In this document: positions 16,157 to 25,452 of the stretch, in pieces
How the letters are laid out: every line of letters starts with the position of its first letter
How positions within the stretch are numbered: the stretch's first letter is position 1
NCBI GenBank assembly: GCA_965238045.1
Contig: CBDEGU010000010.1
Location: 1-64,000, forward strand
Direction of reading: 5' to 3'
From: CBDEGU01 sp965238045
GTDB lineage: Bacteria; Acidobacteriota; Terriglobia; Bryobacterales; UBA6623
Length of the DNA stretch: 64,000 nt
Translations under genes and position numbers: made by a program
Notes under the pieces: model-generated
Database searches by the model: none
What the model was told of the DNA's origin: nothing
What the model saw: only the letters and a program-made list of their open reading frames with translations

Positions 16157-17351
16157 CTATTTCACGAGCGAAAGCTGCTGCGCTGTAGGAATGGCGGGCT
16201 TCGAGGGCGAGAGGATCAGCACGCCCTTGGCTGTCGCGTAGTTCAGCTCCGGCCAGGCGATCTTGATCTTCTTCAACTCGCGTAGGGCCTTCGTGCGGAA
16301 CGACGAACATCGTCGAGTCTCCTAACGCCGGGGTGCGGCGGAGAACGCGGCGAGTGACCCGCTGGAAGGACGCGGCCATGGTGTGTCGCTGGGCCACGGC
16401 TGCATTCCTCGATACCGAGAAAAGCTTCCGCAAGATCATGGGTTACAAGGATCTGTGGATGCTCGACGCCATCCTCAATCCGGCCAAGGCCACAGCAGCA
16501 AAGGCTGCCTAGTACAATGCTCTTTTACGCCGCCGCCCTACAAACCCTCAACTACGATTGGGACACTCTCGGTACAACTGCCACCAAGAGAGCCGAAGCG
16601 GAGCACGAAGTGCAAAGGTGCGATAGGTCAGCCACAGATACCAGTCCAGACCCAGCGAGGACCGCTTGAGTGCTTTCAGAATGTTCATATCGAGCGGCAC
16701 CGGGACCCGAATGATCTCATTGAAAAACGCCTCACCCAGATAGATTTTGCTGTCAAAGAGCATCGACTCGTCAGGCCGTTTTGGGTCCCACCAGAACTCG
16801 CCTCGGTCGGCGATGTGTGAGGCAATGAATTGCTTCCCGTGCTCATCCTCGTAGATCAACTGGACACTAGCGGTAAAGAGCCGGTCCATCTGGTTGCGGA
16901 GTCGGGTGCGGTTTCCTCGCGGACTACCACTGTCATCTTCCATGCCCAGCTTACGCATGAACTTGGAAAGCGAAGAACCCAGGACCAGCTCGCGACGTTG
17001 GGTCCGTACCGCTTCCGTACACACCCAGGCCAGCAGCAGGCGGGGAATATTCCCGAAGGGGAGCTTGTTGTTGATCCCGGCGCTCATACCCAGCGTGTAC
17101 GGCCCGTTGACCCTCTTGTACTGCAGCCGGTTGCCGGGGTTGGCGCGGGGCAGTGAGCACAGCGCCATCAGCCGCGCCATGAAGCCCATGTCGGGGTCCG
17201 CTTCGCTGGCGTTGACAAGCAGGTTCACCTGGTCGGCCTGGGTGAAGTGGTGCCGCGCCTGGGGCGAGGCTTCGCGGATCGCCTTCACCGGGCCGCCCAG
17301 GCCGCCGATGACTTCACCTATGGGAACCAGCTCGCCGCGTTGACGCTGCAT
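16157..17351 (-). pseudogene. repA: RepA-type plasmid replication initiator, interrupted
   Basis: The N-terminal 260 residues are intact: FTQADQVNLLV, FMARLMALCSLPRANPGNRLQYKRVNGPYTL, LLLAWVCTEAVRTQRRELVLG, QMDRLFTASVQLIY, GEFWWDPKRP and WYLWLTYRTFALRAPLRLSW. This is the plasmid RepA family that opens iteron origins. After WWQLYRE the frame enters a 270-bp IS256 remnant (16301-16570) and stops early. Beyond the remnant the tail resumes (FRTKALRELKKIKIAWPELNY, to the stop at 16157). About 18 codons of the original are missing at the junction, so the IS did not simply insert and the gene is not restorable by excision. Confidence 0.85.
16301..16570 (+). mobile_element. IS256 right-end remnant inside repA
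   Basis: The last 270 bp of the IS256 element (the transposase end from NIVESPNAG to the stop, plus the right terminal repeat ending GGGACACTCTC at 16570). The sequence equals copy 6 over this stretch. The left 1,178 bp are absent and the remnant joins repA directly at 16300. Confidence 0.92.
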
Positions 17352-17423
17352 AGCTTATTCTCCCATACCCTACTGCTATGTTCGCCGGTTGATCCCGTCT
17401 TCGTCACGGCTTCGGAACTCACG

Positions 17424-17690
17424 TCAAGCAGCGTCCTCCCGCTTCCGCGCCAGCGCCAGTTCGTAGGCCACCTGAACGCGCATCCAGTGATCCGCATCTC
17501 CCCAACCAATGCGCTCCATCGCCAGCGCCAGTCGGGGAGAGATTCCGATATGGCCATTGAGCAGCCGTGAAAGCGTGTTTCTCGCCATGCCGAGACGCTG
17601 AGCGCACTCGGTCACGGTCCAGCCCACATCTTCATCCTCCAGGATGTCTCGGATCATTTCGCCGGGGTGCGGCGGTGCGTACATAGGCAT
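17424..17690 (-). CDS. higA: HigA-family antitoxin
   Basis: An 88-residue XRE-type helix-turn-helix antitoxin: MYAPPHPGEMIRDILEDE at the start, then the HTH CAQRLGMARNTLSRLLNGHIGISPRLALAMERI. Members bind and neutralise a HigB RNase and repress their own operon. The start is the ATG at 17688-17690, 11 bp after the higB stop. An upstream ATG in the same frame would overlap higB and gives no family sequence. Its place beside repA fits a plasmid-stability role. Confidence 0.85.
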   Translation of the reverse strand: MPMYAPPHPGEMIRDILEDEDVGWTVTECAQRLGMARNTLSRLLNGHIGISPRLALAMERIGWGDADHWMRVQVAYELALARKREDAA

Positions 17691-17701
17691 GGGCTCCCTC
17701 C

Positions 17702-17974
17702 TCAGTGGTAGTCGATCAAATCCACGTCCACCACCTCGCCATCGGCAAAGCGAAAGACGATTCTCCAGTTCCCCGAGACGCGCACGCTCCAATCGCCGCG
17801 CCGGTCTCCCTGCAACCGATGTAGACGATAGCCGGGCCGGTCCATCTCTGTCGGCGAAAACGCCACGTCCAAGTCAATCAGGATGCGTCGGATGCGCCGC
17901 ACATGGGCCGGGTTCAGCCGCCGGGCATTGTCTTGCTCATACAAGCGCTTCAATCCCGCGTGCTTAATCCTCAT
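17702..17974 (-). CDS. higB: HigB-family RelE-like toxin
   Basis: A 90-residue ribosome-dependent mRNA endonuclease of the HigB/RelE type: GLKRLYEQDNARRLNP at the start, then LHRLQGDRRGDWSVRVSGNWRIVFRFADGEVVDVDLIDYH, with the GxWRIxFxF core strand and a final His. It is the first gene of the pair, as usual for higBA. The length is typical and the frame intact, so the pair may still be functional although the replicon beside it is broken. Confidence 0.88.
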   Translation of the reverse strand: MRIKHAGLKRLYEQDNARRLNPAHVRRIRRILIDLDVAFSPTEMDRPGYRLHRLQGDRRGDWSVRVSGNWRIVFRFADGEVVDVDLIDYH

Positions 17975-18120
17975 TCATAGGCCCGATTGCTCCATGATAC
18001 ATTACAGGGTTCAAAAGGCAAGTCTTTTCTCCTCGCTTTTCTCCTCGCCTCGGTCACGGTCCATTCCTCCGCGTCATCGCGTCCCGGAGGCTTTCGCCTA
18101 CAACGCGCATCGGTAACGCT

Positions 18121-19234
18121 GGCGTTGGTGCATGAATCGGTGTAAGCGAGCACGCTAGCGGCGGGGGTGGGGTCCAGTCCATCATAGAGATCGGGGGTAA
18201 CGTCATGGTCGCAGCGAAGTCGAGCCGAGTCAACCGCCAGTATAAGAAGAAGTACAGAATCCGGAACTGGAGGGAGTACGAGCGTGGCCTCAGGAGCCGC
18301 GGCGACGTCACGATCTGGCTGAGCGAGGATGCAATTGCCGCGTGGGTACCACCGAAGAACGGTCTTCGCGGAGGCCAGCGGCGGTACTCGAACCTCGCGG
18401 TCCGGACCGCGTTGACCCTGCGGGTCGTCTTCAGCCTGCCGCTCCGCCAGACCGAGGGGTTCCTGGACTCGCTGCTCCGCTTGATGGGCCTCAACCTCAA
18501 GGCCCCGGACCACACCACACTCTCGCGCCGGAACCCAAATCGTTGCGGTGCCGCCCCTGACCCGATCCTACGACGGCCCGAGCGACTTGATCGTCGATTC
18601 CACAGGGCTGAAGATTCTGGGTTGCGGCGAATGGAACGCGCACAAGCACAAGGCATCAAAGAAACGCCGGGATTGGCGGAAGCTGCACATCGGGGTGGAT
18701 GCCGAGGGGTTCATTGTGGCGGCCGAACTCACAGCCAGCAGCCGGGACGACGCCTCCACACTCCCTGCTCTTCTCGACACAATCGAGGTTCCCAGCCGGC
18801 GTTTCACCGCAGACGGAGCCTACGACCACAGGTCAGTCTACGATCAACTCAGCGCGGCCGGTACAGAGAACGTCGTGATTGTGATTCCCCCTCGTCGCTC
18901 CGCGGTGTCGGCGGGGCCAACGGACGGCCCATGGGCGCAGCGTGACACGGCTCTTGAGAGGATTCGCCAGGTCGGGCGACGAGAGTGGCAGAAGGAGTCG
19001 GGCTACCGACAGCAGGCGCGCGTTGAAAACAGCTTCTTCCGATACAAGTCCGTGCTCGGAGGCGGATTGAAGGCGAGGCACGGCAAGGCACAAAGGAGAG
19101 AAGTTGCGATCGGGTGTCACATCCTCAACCGGATGGCCGAGCTGGGTAGGCCGAAATCCTGCGCTGTGGTGTCCTGAACGAGAAGTTGGAAAAGCGCCCC
19201 CACTCGCGCCGCAGTTGAATCATGCAACAGCGCC
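18121..19234 (+). mobile_element. IS5-family element, near-complete copy
   Basis: Bounded by GGCGTTGGTGCATGAATC (18121) and the complement of GGCGCTGTTGCATGATTC (ending 19234), imperfect inverted repeats of about 18 bp; 1,114 bp. No target duplication was recognised (GCT before, TGA after). It ends 9 bp from the IS1380 element. Confidence 0.88.
18205..19177 (+). pseudogene. IS5-family transposase, one-base frameshift
   Basis: Full-length DDE transposase sequence of about 323 residues in two frames. The frame changes at 18534-18536, where there are three C (GGAACCCAAATC) against two in the rearranged copy, just after HTTLSRRN. The catalytic residues are all present: VDSTGLKILG (Asp), FTADGAYDHRSVYD (Asp), ARVENSFFRYKSVLGGG (Glu). 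A programmed shift is possible in this family, but the site is not a typical slippery run, so decay is more likely. Confidence 0.87.
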
Positions 19235-19243
19235 TGAAGTTGT

Positions 19244-20758
19244 CCATAAACCAGAATTTCCGATTTGGAACTCCGACTCCAACATGTTACTCCCTCTCTT
19301 CTCCTGCATGCAACGACTTTGCCTCGTCAGGCAGGCCACGACGGCATCGAAGGGTTCCCATGGCCAGTTCTTGTCGTCCGCTGAGCCCGTCTCGCTGCTG
19401 CTCAGCCGATGGGTCGCACACCCCTCCGAGCCTGCTTCCTCAACGCCCAGATTTCCTGCCCGAACGCGACGGCCCTAACCACCCGGCACAGGCAGCGCCC
19501 AGATCCGACGCAGCATGTCGCCGAATAGCCTGCGGTTCAGATACCCCTCGGCCAGCAACAGCCAGTAATACCGCGCGTGCTTGACCAGCCGATCGCCGGT
19601 CTTCATCAACCTGTGCTGCAAGCTCGTGAGTGACCAGCTTTTGATGCGCCGCGGCAGCCCCAGCCGCCGCCATAGGTTGCCCAGGTTGTAGGCCAGCACG
19701 CTCAGTTGCAGTCGCACTTCGTTGGCCCGGAAGCGATGACACGACAGCCGCGTCCAGTGCGTGGCCTGTTTGCCTTCTTTGATCCACTGCTCGGTGTAGC
19801 GCACCAGGGGCTTCAAGCTCGGCCTTCCCGGCGGGCGAAACAAGATCTCTTCGATCGCCAGCTCCAGGCTCTTGTTGGCCGGAATGCGGATCACGTAGTC
19901 CACTCCGCGCTCTTCCATTGCCTCGTAGATCTCCGGCTTGGCGAAAGCGGCATCGGCTCGGAACGTCACTCGTTTGCCCGCAGCCTGTTGGCGCTCGATC
20001 TCGGGTAACAGCAACTCCTCCCAATCCTCGGCGCTGGGCACGTTGCCCGGCCGCAGCTTCGCCGGCAAGCAATCGCCGTGCTGGTTGAACAGCAGCAGCG
20101 GGTGGTAGCAGACCGACTCGAAATGGCCGTTGTAAGCGCTGCCTTCCTGCTGCCCGTGGACGGGGCTTTCCGTCGAGTCCATGTCGAGCACCACGCGGTC
20201 GGAACCGTCGGGAGCTTCGGCTTGCGCGACCAGTTCGCGGTTCACCGCCATCAACCCCAGCAGGTTCTCGTCGCTGGCCAGCAGCTCAGCCTCGAAGCTC
20301 TGTAGACGCGAGGTCAGCGCTCCGCCGCGATCCCAGTTCTTCTTCGAGCCGATCAAGCGAAAGGTCGGATCGGCGGATATTCGCACGGCATCGTTGAGGT
20401 CCTCGTAGCCTGCGAGGCGGCTGTAGACCGACTGCCGCAGCAGATCGGCCAACGGGAACTTCTTGTTCAAGCCTCGACGTGAATCCGTCAGATGTTCGTC
20501 GATCAGTTGGGAGAGACCGAGCCGCTCGTCCAACTCCCGAACCAGGATCAGCCCGGCGTCGGAAGTGACACGCGATCCTCGGAAATCGACTTTCAATAAA
20601 CCGTTGAAGCTTAGCTGGAACGGCTTGTTTTCTTTTTCACCCATGGGGTGTTGATCTCCTGAGCGCCTTGAGTGCTTTCCAACCTGCATATATAAAGGCG
20701 TCCGAGGCCGTCGAAAGGTTAGCGAAAGAAACGTGAAAATGGAAATCCGGGATAAAGG
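19244..20758 (-). mobile_element. IS1380-family element, second copy
   Basis: The left end is CCATAAACCAGAATTTCC at 19244 and the right end is the complement of CCTTTATCCCGGATTTCC, finishing at 20758. These agree with each other at about two thirds of positions and with the end at 9978. 1,515 bp. It has cut into the 5' end of the sodium:solute symporter gene on its right. No clear target duplication. Confidence 0.82.
19475..20644 (-). pseudogene. IS1380-family transposase with internal deletion
   Basis: 389 residues in one open frame from MGEKENKPFQLSFNGLL. Catalytic motifs are VVLDMDSTESPV (Asp), VTFRADAAFAKPE (Asp) and TEQWIKEGKQATHW (Glu). Compared with the other copy, 162 bp (54 codons) are missing between PLVRY and TEQWIKEGK, including the strands that precede the catalytic Glu. 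The deletion keeps the frame, so an automatic annotation would call this intact. It is probably inactive. The upstream ATG at 20896 is only read-through into flanking DNA. Confidence 0.85.
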
Positions 20759-22187
20759 CTTGCGAGAGCGGTTGTCGTGGTTTCCGATAACTCTGAGCGT
20801 GATCGCCACGGATTTCTCGGCCATTAGTTTCTTGGGTGCTCCGGGGTATGTGATCGCCCACGACCTGGTCATGGACCTGCAGCCTCTCGTGTTCATTTGG
20901 GTGCTTCCTATCTCGCTGCACCTGTTCGTTCGATTCTTTCACCGCCTGGAGTTGATTACGGCTTACGAATACCTGGAGAAGCGCTTCAGCCTCCCTCTGC
21001 GCGCAGGCTGCAGTCTGCTTTTCATCTGCATTCGGTTGAGCTGGATGGCGACGGCACTCTACGCGACAAGCCTGGCTCTCACTCAGGTGACGCCTCTGCC
21101 GTTCTGGCTGTGCGCGTTTCTCATCGGGGGCTTGACAACTTTCTACTCCAGCCTCGGCGGAATGAAGGCGGTGATTTGGACGGATGTCTCACAGTTCTTC
21201 ATTTTCGTCACCGTCACCGTCACCGCCATCGCCTTGGTACTCGTCCGGGCGGTCGGGGCGCTTCCCGGCGGAGTCGCCATGGCTTGGGAAACAGCCAGCC
21301 AGACCGGCCATACCCGGCTGTTCCAGTTCGAAGGCGGATGGTCGGCGACGACAACGCCCGCGGTGCTGATCGGGGGAAGCTTCCTGATCTTGATTTCGTA
21401 CGGCGTCGACCAGATTGTGATTCAGCGTTATCTCACCGCGCGTAGCCTTGATGAGATCAAGCGCGGCATGATTTTCCAGGTTTGGGTGGCGCCAGCCCTG
21501 CTGTTCATGCTGGCCGTGATCGGGCTGGCGATTTTCAGTTTCTACAATCACTTTCCCGAACGGATTCCCGCGGGACTCGAACCGGACAAGTGGTTCCCTT
21601 ACTTCATCGCTCACGAGCTGCCGGCGGGCGTTTCCGGTCTCGTCATTGCCGGATTGTTCGCGGCCACGATGTCGTCGATCAGCAGCGGCATCAACAGCAT
21701 TACCGCTGCTTGCGTGATTGATTTCTATCGGCGCTTGCTTTCATCGGACTCTCCGGGGAAGCAAGAGCGGGGGGCGTCCCCTTCGAACCCGGCCTCCGCC
21801 GGGCGGGATCGGCGCGAAGTCCGGATTTCGCGGATACTCTCTGTCTTCTGGGGTGCGGCGGCGACCGCGCTGGCGTTTGTGGTGGGACGCATCGGCGTCA
21901 TTGCCATCATTGCCAAAACGCTGAGCGGTTTTTTTGGGGGAGTGTTGTTGGGCGTATTCCTTTTGGGCATCCTGGCACCGAGAGTGAACGCTCAGGGCGC
22001 GCTCATCGGAGGGCTGGTTGGTTTCGCCATGATCTCCACTGTGGGCCTCGCAACGCCGATCAACCTGTTCTAGTATGCTCCCATCGGCTGCCTGACCACG
22101 TTTGTTGCTGGGGCGGCCGTGAGCCAGTTCTTTGCGCCCCCTTCCGAGAAGCAAACCGCTGGCCTTACGCTGAAGACGGGCTAGCCG
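20733..22187 (+). pseudogene. Sodium:solute symporter, truncated at both ends
   Basis: Sodium:solute symporter family (SSF) membrane protein. Recognisable from SVIATDFSAISFLGAPGYV through ELITAYEYLEKRFSLPLR, SLGGMKAVIWTDVSQ, GVDQIVIQRYLTARS and GLFAATMSSISSGINSITAA. The first membrane helix is missing: the sequence before LRERLSW is the IS1380 end, which happens to supply an ATG (20733). A TAG at 22071-22073 stops the frame after INLF, yet the same frame goes on with YAPIGCLTTFVAGAAVSQFF to 22187. Family members have Trp there (WYAP), so TGG became TAG. The ATG frame is 446 codons. Confidence 0.82.
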
Positions 22188-22212
22188 GTAACCGTTGGAG
22201 CCCGGTTAGCCG

Positions 22213-23700
22213 CTACGCCGCGAACCGAAATGCATACAGATGCGCGTCGCGAAGCCGCACCCGCAGCCGCACAGGACGGCCCGCCAGTGAGCGGAGTTCC
22301 GATCGTTTCTTCCAGTGAACGGCGGCGTCGATTTTGTCACCGAAGATCGGCGGGCAATCTTCCAGCGAGAAGCCGGATATCGGCCTTCCGTCTTGTTGCT
22401 GGAGCTCCACCAGAATACTCCCGCCGCCGCTGGTATGGTAATTCAGTTCGAGTTGCTTTCCGGAAAAACTCAGGGGCGGCGTGGTGAACTCTCCCCATCC
22501 GGCGTAGGGCCCCTCGACCGAAACAAAGCCGTCGGTTCGCAAAGTGGCGCGGCGCAGGTGACTTTCCGGGTAGCGCAGAAAATCGGAGTAATACATCGAG
22601 AGTTCGTCGGGCGCGGTCCGCAGGATTCCCACTCCCATGATCGGGTTGCGATCGCACCAGCTTCGCTCGTCTCTCCCCGGGCTCAAAAACGGCTTTCGCA
22701 TGCGGTTCCAGCGAACTCCGTCACGGCTGGCGGCAAACTGTACGTCGGACAGCCCGGCCGAGGTGGGCGAAAAACCGGGACCCGTGCTGGTGGTTTCCGG
22801 TCCCGGCGCTTTGGCGTAATGCCGCCGGGTGTAGAGAATCATGGGAAACATCAAGTAAGCTCGCTGAGCCCGTTCGTATTTCACGGCGGCGTTGGTGTAC
22901 AGATGGAAGTCTTCTGGGTCTCGGTCATCGGCAGAGACCACCAGCTTCGGCTCCGACCAGCGCAAAAAATCCTCCGACTCGGCTCGCCGAATGGCCCGTA
23001 TGCCGCCCTTGAAGTCACCGGGCCGCGAACGATCGACACCTCGCAGATAGATCACGTAGCGTTTCTTCTCGTCATCCCACAGCAGAATGTTGTGGCTGTC
23101 GACCGGAGGATCATCGATCAGCGGGTTGCCGGCCACCGGTTTCCAGTGGAGTCCATCACGCGAAACAAACCCCAAAATCTGCCGGCCCAGCCGCGTGATC
23201 ATCTTGTAGCGTTCGCCCTCGGAGCCGTTCGGATCCAAAAGAATGGCCGGGTTGATGCCCTTGACCTCACCCACCGGCACTACCAGGTTGTTCTTCTTCG
23301 ACCCCTTCCATTCGACGATCTCCAGGTCGGGCTTTTCCCAATGGACACCGTCCCTGCTCTCCGCGTAGCAAGTGAGCGAGTCGGCGTCCTGTCCCAGACC
23401 CACCCGGTACCACATCCGAAAGAGGTCGCCATCCTTCAAGACACACGGATAGTGCAGGCCGCGGGCCCCCGGTTCCCAAACATGATCCTTTCCGCGGATC
23501 ACAATCTCGCGAGGACTGGGAGAGTGCGGCGTCAACTGGACGTTTTCCTGCTTGTGGAACCAAAGATCATCGAGAAAGAGCTGTCGCCTGGAACCGACAT
23601 CGATCGGTCTATTCTTGTTGGGGCTTGCCGAGGCGACGCCGACGGCTGGCAGGGCCAGTGCTGCCGCGGCCGCACCGGGGAAAAAGTCACGACGTCTCAT
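22213..23700 (-). CDS. Tat-exported glycosyl-hydrolase-like beta-propeller protein
   Basis: 495 residues with a twin-arginine signal (MRRRDFFPGAAAAALALP). The body has repeated five-bladed-propeller phrases of the GH32/GH43/GH130 kind: RRQLFLDDLWF, GLHYPCVLKDGDLFRMWYRVGL, CYAESRDGVHWEKPDLEIVEW, GFVSRDGLHWKPVAGNPLI, AASRDGVRWNRMRKPFLSPG, ending in a beta-sandwich (FSGKQLELNYHTSGGGSILVELQQ). Such proteins are common in Planctomycetota and Acidobacteriota and are thought to act on polysaccharides outside the cytoplasm. Substrate and activity are not known. It is convergent with the broken symporter. Confidence 0.75.
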   Translation of the reverse strand: MRRRDFFPGAAAAALALPAVGVASASPNKNRPIDVGSRRQLFLDDLWFHKQENVQLTPHSPSPREIVIRGKDHVWEPGARGLHYPCVLKDGDLFRMWYRVGLGQDADSLTCYAESRDGVHWEKPDLEIVEWKGSKKNNLVVPVGEVKGINPAILLDPNGSEGERYKMITRLGRQILGFVSRDGLHWKPVAGNPLIDDPPVDSHNILLWDDEKKRYVIYLRGVDRSRPGDFKGGIRAIRRAESEDFLRWSEPKLVVSADDRDPEDFHLYTNAAVKYERAQRAYLMFPMILYTRRHYAKAPGPETTSTGPGFSPTSAGLSDVQFAASRDGVRWNRMRKPFLSPGRDERSWCDRNPIMGVGILRTAPDELSMYYSDFLRYPESHLRRATLRTDGFVSVEGPYAGWGEFTTPPLSFSGKQLELNYHTSGGGSILVELQQQDGRPISGFSLEDCPPIFGDKIDAAVHWKKRSELRSLAGRPVRLRVRLRDAHLYAFRFAA

Positions 23701-23805
23701 AAGGAGATCCTATTTCAGGAGCCTGAGTGGGAATGGACACGCCTCATTCCGGCGCCAAACGTGATCGTGAGTCTGGATGGCCGGGTGCGGCGGAGAGAAT
23801 CGCAC

Positions 23806-24879
23806 CTAGTGGACTGTCCCAGAGAAAGATACACCATGACGGATGCGGCGCGCGGGGTTGGAGTATTTCCAGCGGAAGGGCTTGGCGTCTTTGGAATAGG
23901 CGTTGATGTAGCGGCGTAACTTGCGGGCCAGGTCCGCCGTGGAGGTGAAGATGCCGCGCGTGATCACATCCCTCTGCAGCTTGGAAAACCACAATTCGAC
24001 TTGATTCAGCCACGACGAATAGGTCGGGGTGAAGTGTAACTGCACGTTGGGATGGGCTCGCAGGAACTCGGCCACCTTCTTCGTCTTGTGCGCGGAGAGA
24101 TTGTCGCGGATGATGTGAATCTCCTGCTCGGCCTCGTAGGGCGCGACGATGTCGGCGAGAAAGCTCACGAACTCCTTGCTGGTGTGTCGCCGAGCGGTCT
24201 TGCCCTGCACCTTGCCGGTTTTGGTGTTCAGAGCGGCGTAGAGCGAGAGTGTGCCGTTGCGCTTGTATTCGAAGCCGTGCCGTTCCGCCCGGCCGGGCGA
24301 GAGCGGCAGCACACGGTCGCGGCGATCCAGAGCCTCAATGGCGGTCTTTTCGTCAACGCAGAATATGGCGGCGTGCCGGGGCGGGTCGAGATAGAGCCCG
24401 ATGATGTCGGCCGCCTTGCGCTCGAAGTCCGGGTCGTTGGAGGCCATGTAGCGTTCCAAACGATGCGGTTGCAGGCCGGCTTCCCGCCAAACGCGATGAA
24501 TCATCGTCTTGCTTAGCGCGAGCTGACGGGCGAGTTTGCGGCAGGACCAGTGGGTGGAACCGTCTCGGGGTTTGCGGCGCGTGGCGTTGAGTATCCGAGC
24601 GCGCAGCTTGACGCTCAGCTTGGAGGGCGCTTGACCGGGCCGCTCGGTTTCGAGCCCATCGAGTCGGGCTTGGAGAAAGCGGCGCTTCCATTTCCCCACG
24701 GTACGCGCCGAGGTGTCGAGTTTGTCGGCTAGGCGTGCATACGACCAGCCGCCGCTCAACAACAACACGATCTTGGCTCGTAGCACGAACCCGGCCGGCA
24801 GCGACTGCGAGCCGCCGATCTCTTCCAACTCAGACCGTTCTTTCTCGTCCAAAGCGATTGGTTCGGCTTGAAAGGGCAT
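23806..24879 (-). CDS. IS630-family transposase
   Basis: A 357-residue single-frame DDE transposase. N-terminal paired-box-like HTH: LRAKIVLLLSGGWSYARLADKLDTSARTVGKWKRRF, with a second HTH near WSCRKLARQLALSKTMIHRVW. Catalytic motifs are FCVDEKTAIEAL (Asp), HIIRDNLSAHKTKKV (Asp) and SSWLNQVELWFSKLQRD (Glu). Its stop codon is TAG at 23806-23808, where TA is the target dinucleotide and the last base is flanking DNA. The protein therefore ends one codon into the target site. Confidence 0.94.
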   Translation of the reverse strand: MPFQAEPIALDEKERSELEEIGGSQSLPAGFVLRAKIVLLLSGGWSYARLADKLDTSARTVGKWKRRFLQARLDGLETERPGQAPSKLSVKLRARILNATRRKPRDGSTHWSCRKLARQLALSKTMIHRVWREAGLQPHRLERYMASNDPDFERKAADIIGLYLDPPRHAAIFCVDEKTAIEALDRRDRVLPLSPGRAERHGFEYKRNGTLSLYAALNTKTGKVQGKTARRHTSKEFVSFLADIVAPYEAEQEIHIIRDNLSAHKTKKVAEFLRAHPNVQLHFTPTYSSWLNQVELWFSKLQRDVITRGIFTSTADLARKLRRYINAYSKDAKPFRWKYSNPARRIRHGVSFSGTVH

Positions 24880-24928
24880 ACTGTATAGACGCCGCTTTCA
24901 CTAAGAAGGTTACTCTGGGACAGTCCAC
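23809..24928 (-). mobile_element. IS630-family insertion sequence
   Basis: 1,120 bp bounded by inverted repeats GTGGACTGTCCCAGAG at both ends, with TA duplicated on each side (23807-23808 and 24929-24930), the standard IS630 target. It lies between the glycosidase-like gene and an empty stretch. Confidence 0.94.
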
Positions 24929-24930
24929 TA

Positions 24931-25452
24931 GCATGAACAAGGCCGTGTCCAATTGCCAAGAGTTGAATAGACATCCATGATAGGTACATGTCAAGGATGG
25001 ATGCAGGCATCCTCAACCTCCCGCAAGCGGGGGCGTTGTCTTCCACGGTGACGCAGCGTGATTACGAGTCTTTTGCGAATCCAGTTCCCAGGGTCAACCA
25101 GTCACGTGACCAGACATCCATGTGCGCGCATCGGGTCCTGCCCGGCTCATCGCCGACAAGACCGTCGCGGAAGATTCAGTTTGGGCTTTCGGCCCCCAGG
25201 TCTCGAAACAGGCACCATGGACGCATCCGAAAGTCCGCCAGCATCCCTAACCAGCAGACTCCATCGCGTAGTCCCCGATCGGCGAGAACCAGCGGGCAGC
25301 TATGCATTGCAACAGTCAGCCGCGCATGGCCTAAGTCCTTATGAATCAGAGAGTGTTTCGCCAGGCCTTGTGGCACTCCCGATTTTTTCACTGCTTCCTG
25401 TACCCGTTTCAGCTCGCCAGGAATAGGCAGCGTGCCACGCCGAGAAAATATT
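24931..25452. other. Stretch without a recognisable gene
   Basis: About 520 bp. Frames are open on both strands but carry no family sequence and no ribosome site. It may be decayed coding DNA cut by the IS630 insertion. Confidence 0.4.

Noticed and set aside
18534..18536. Programmed frameshift in the IS5 transposase
   Set aside because: The site ACCCAAAT is not a usual slippery heptamer, and the other copy, with one C fewer, reads straight through, so a mutation is the simpler reading.
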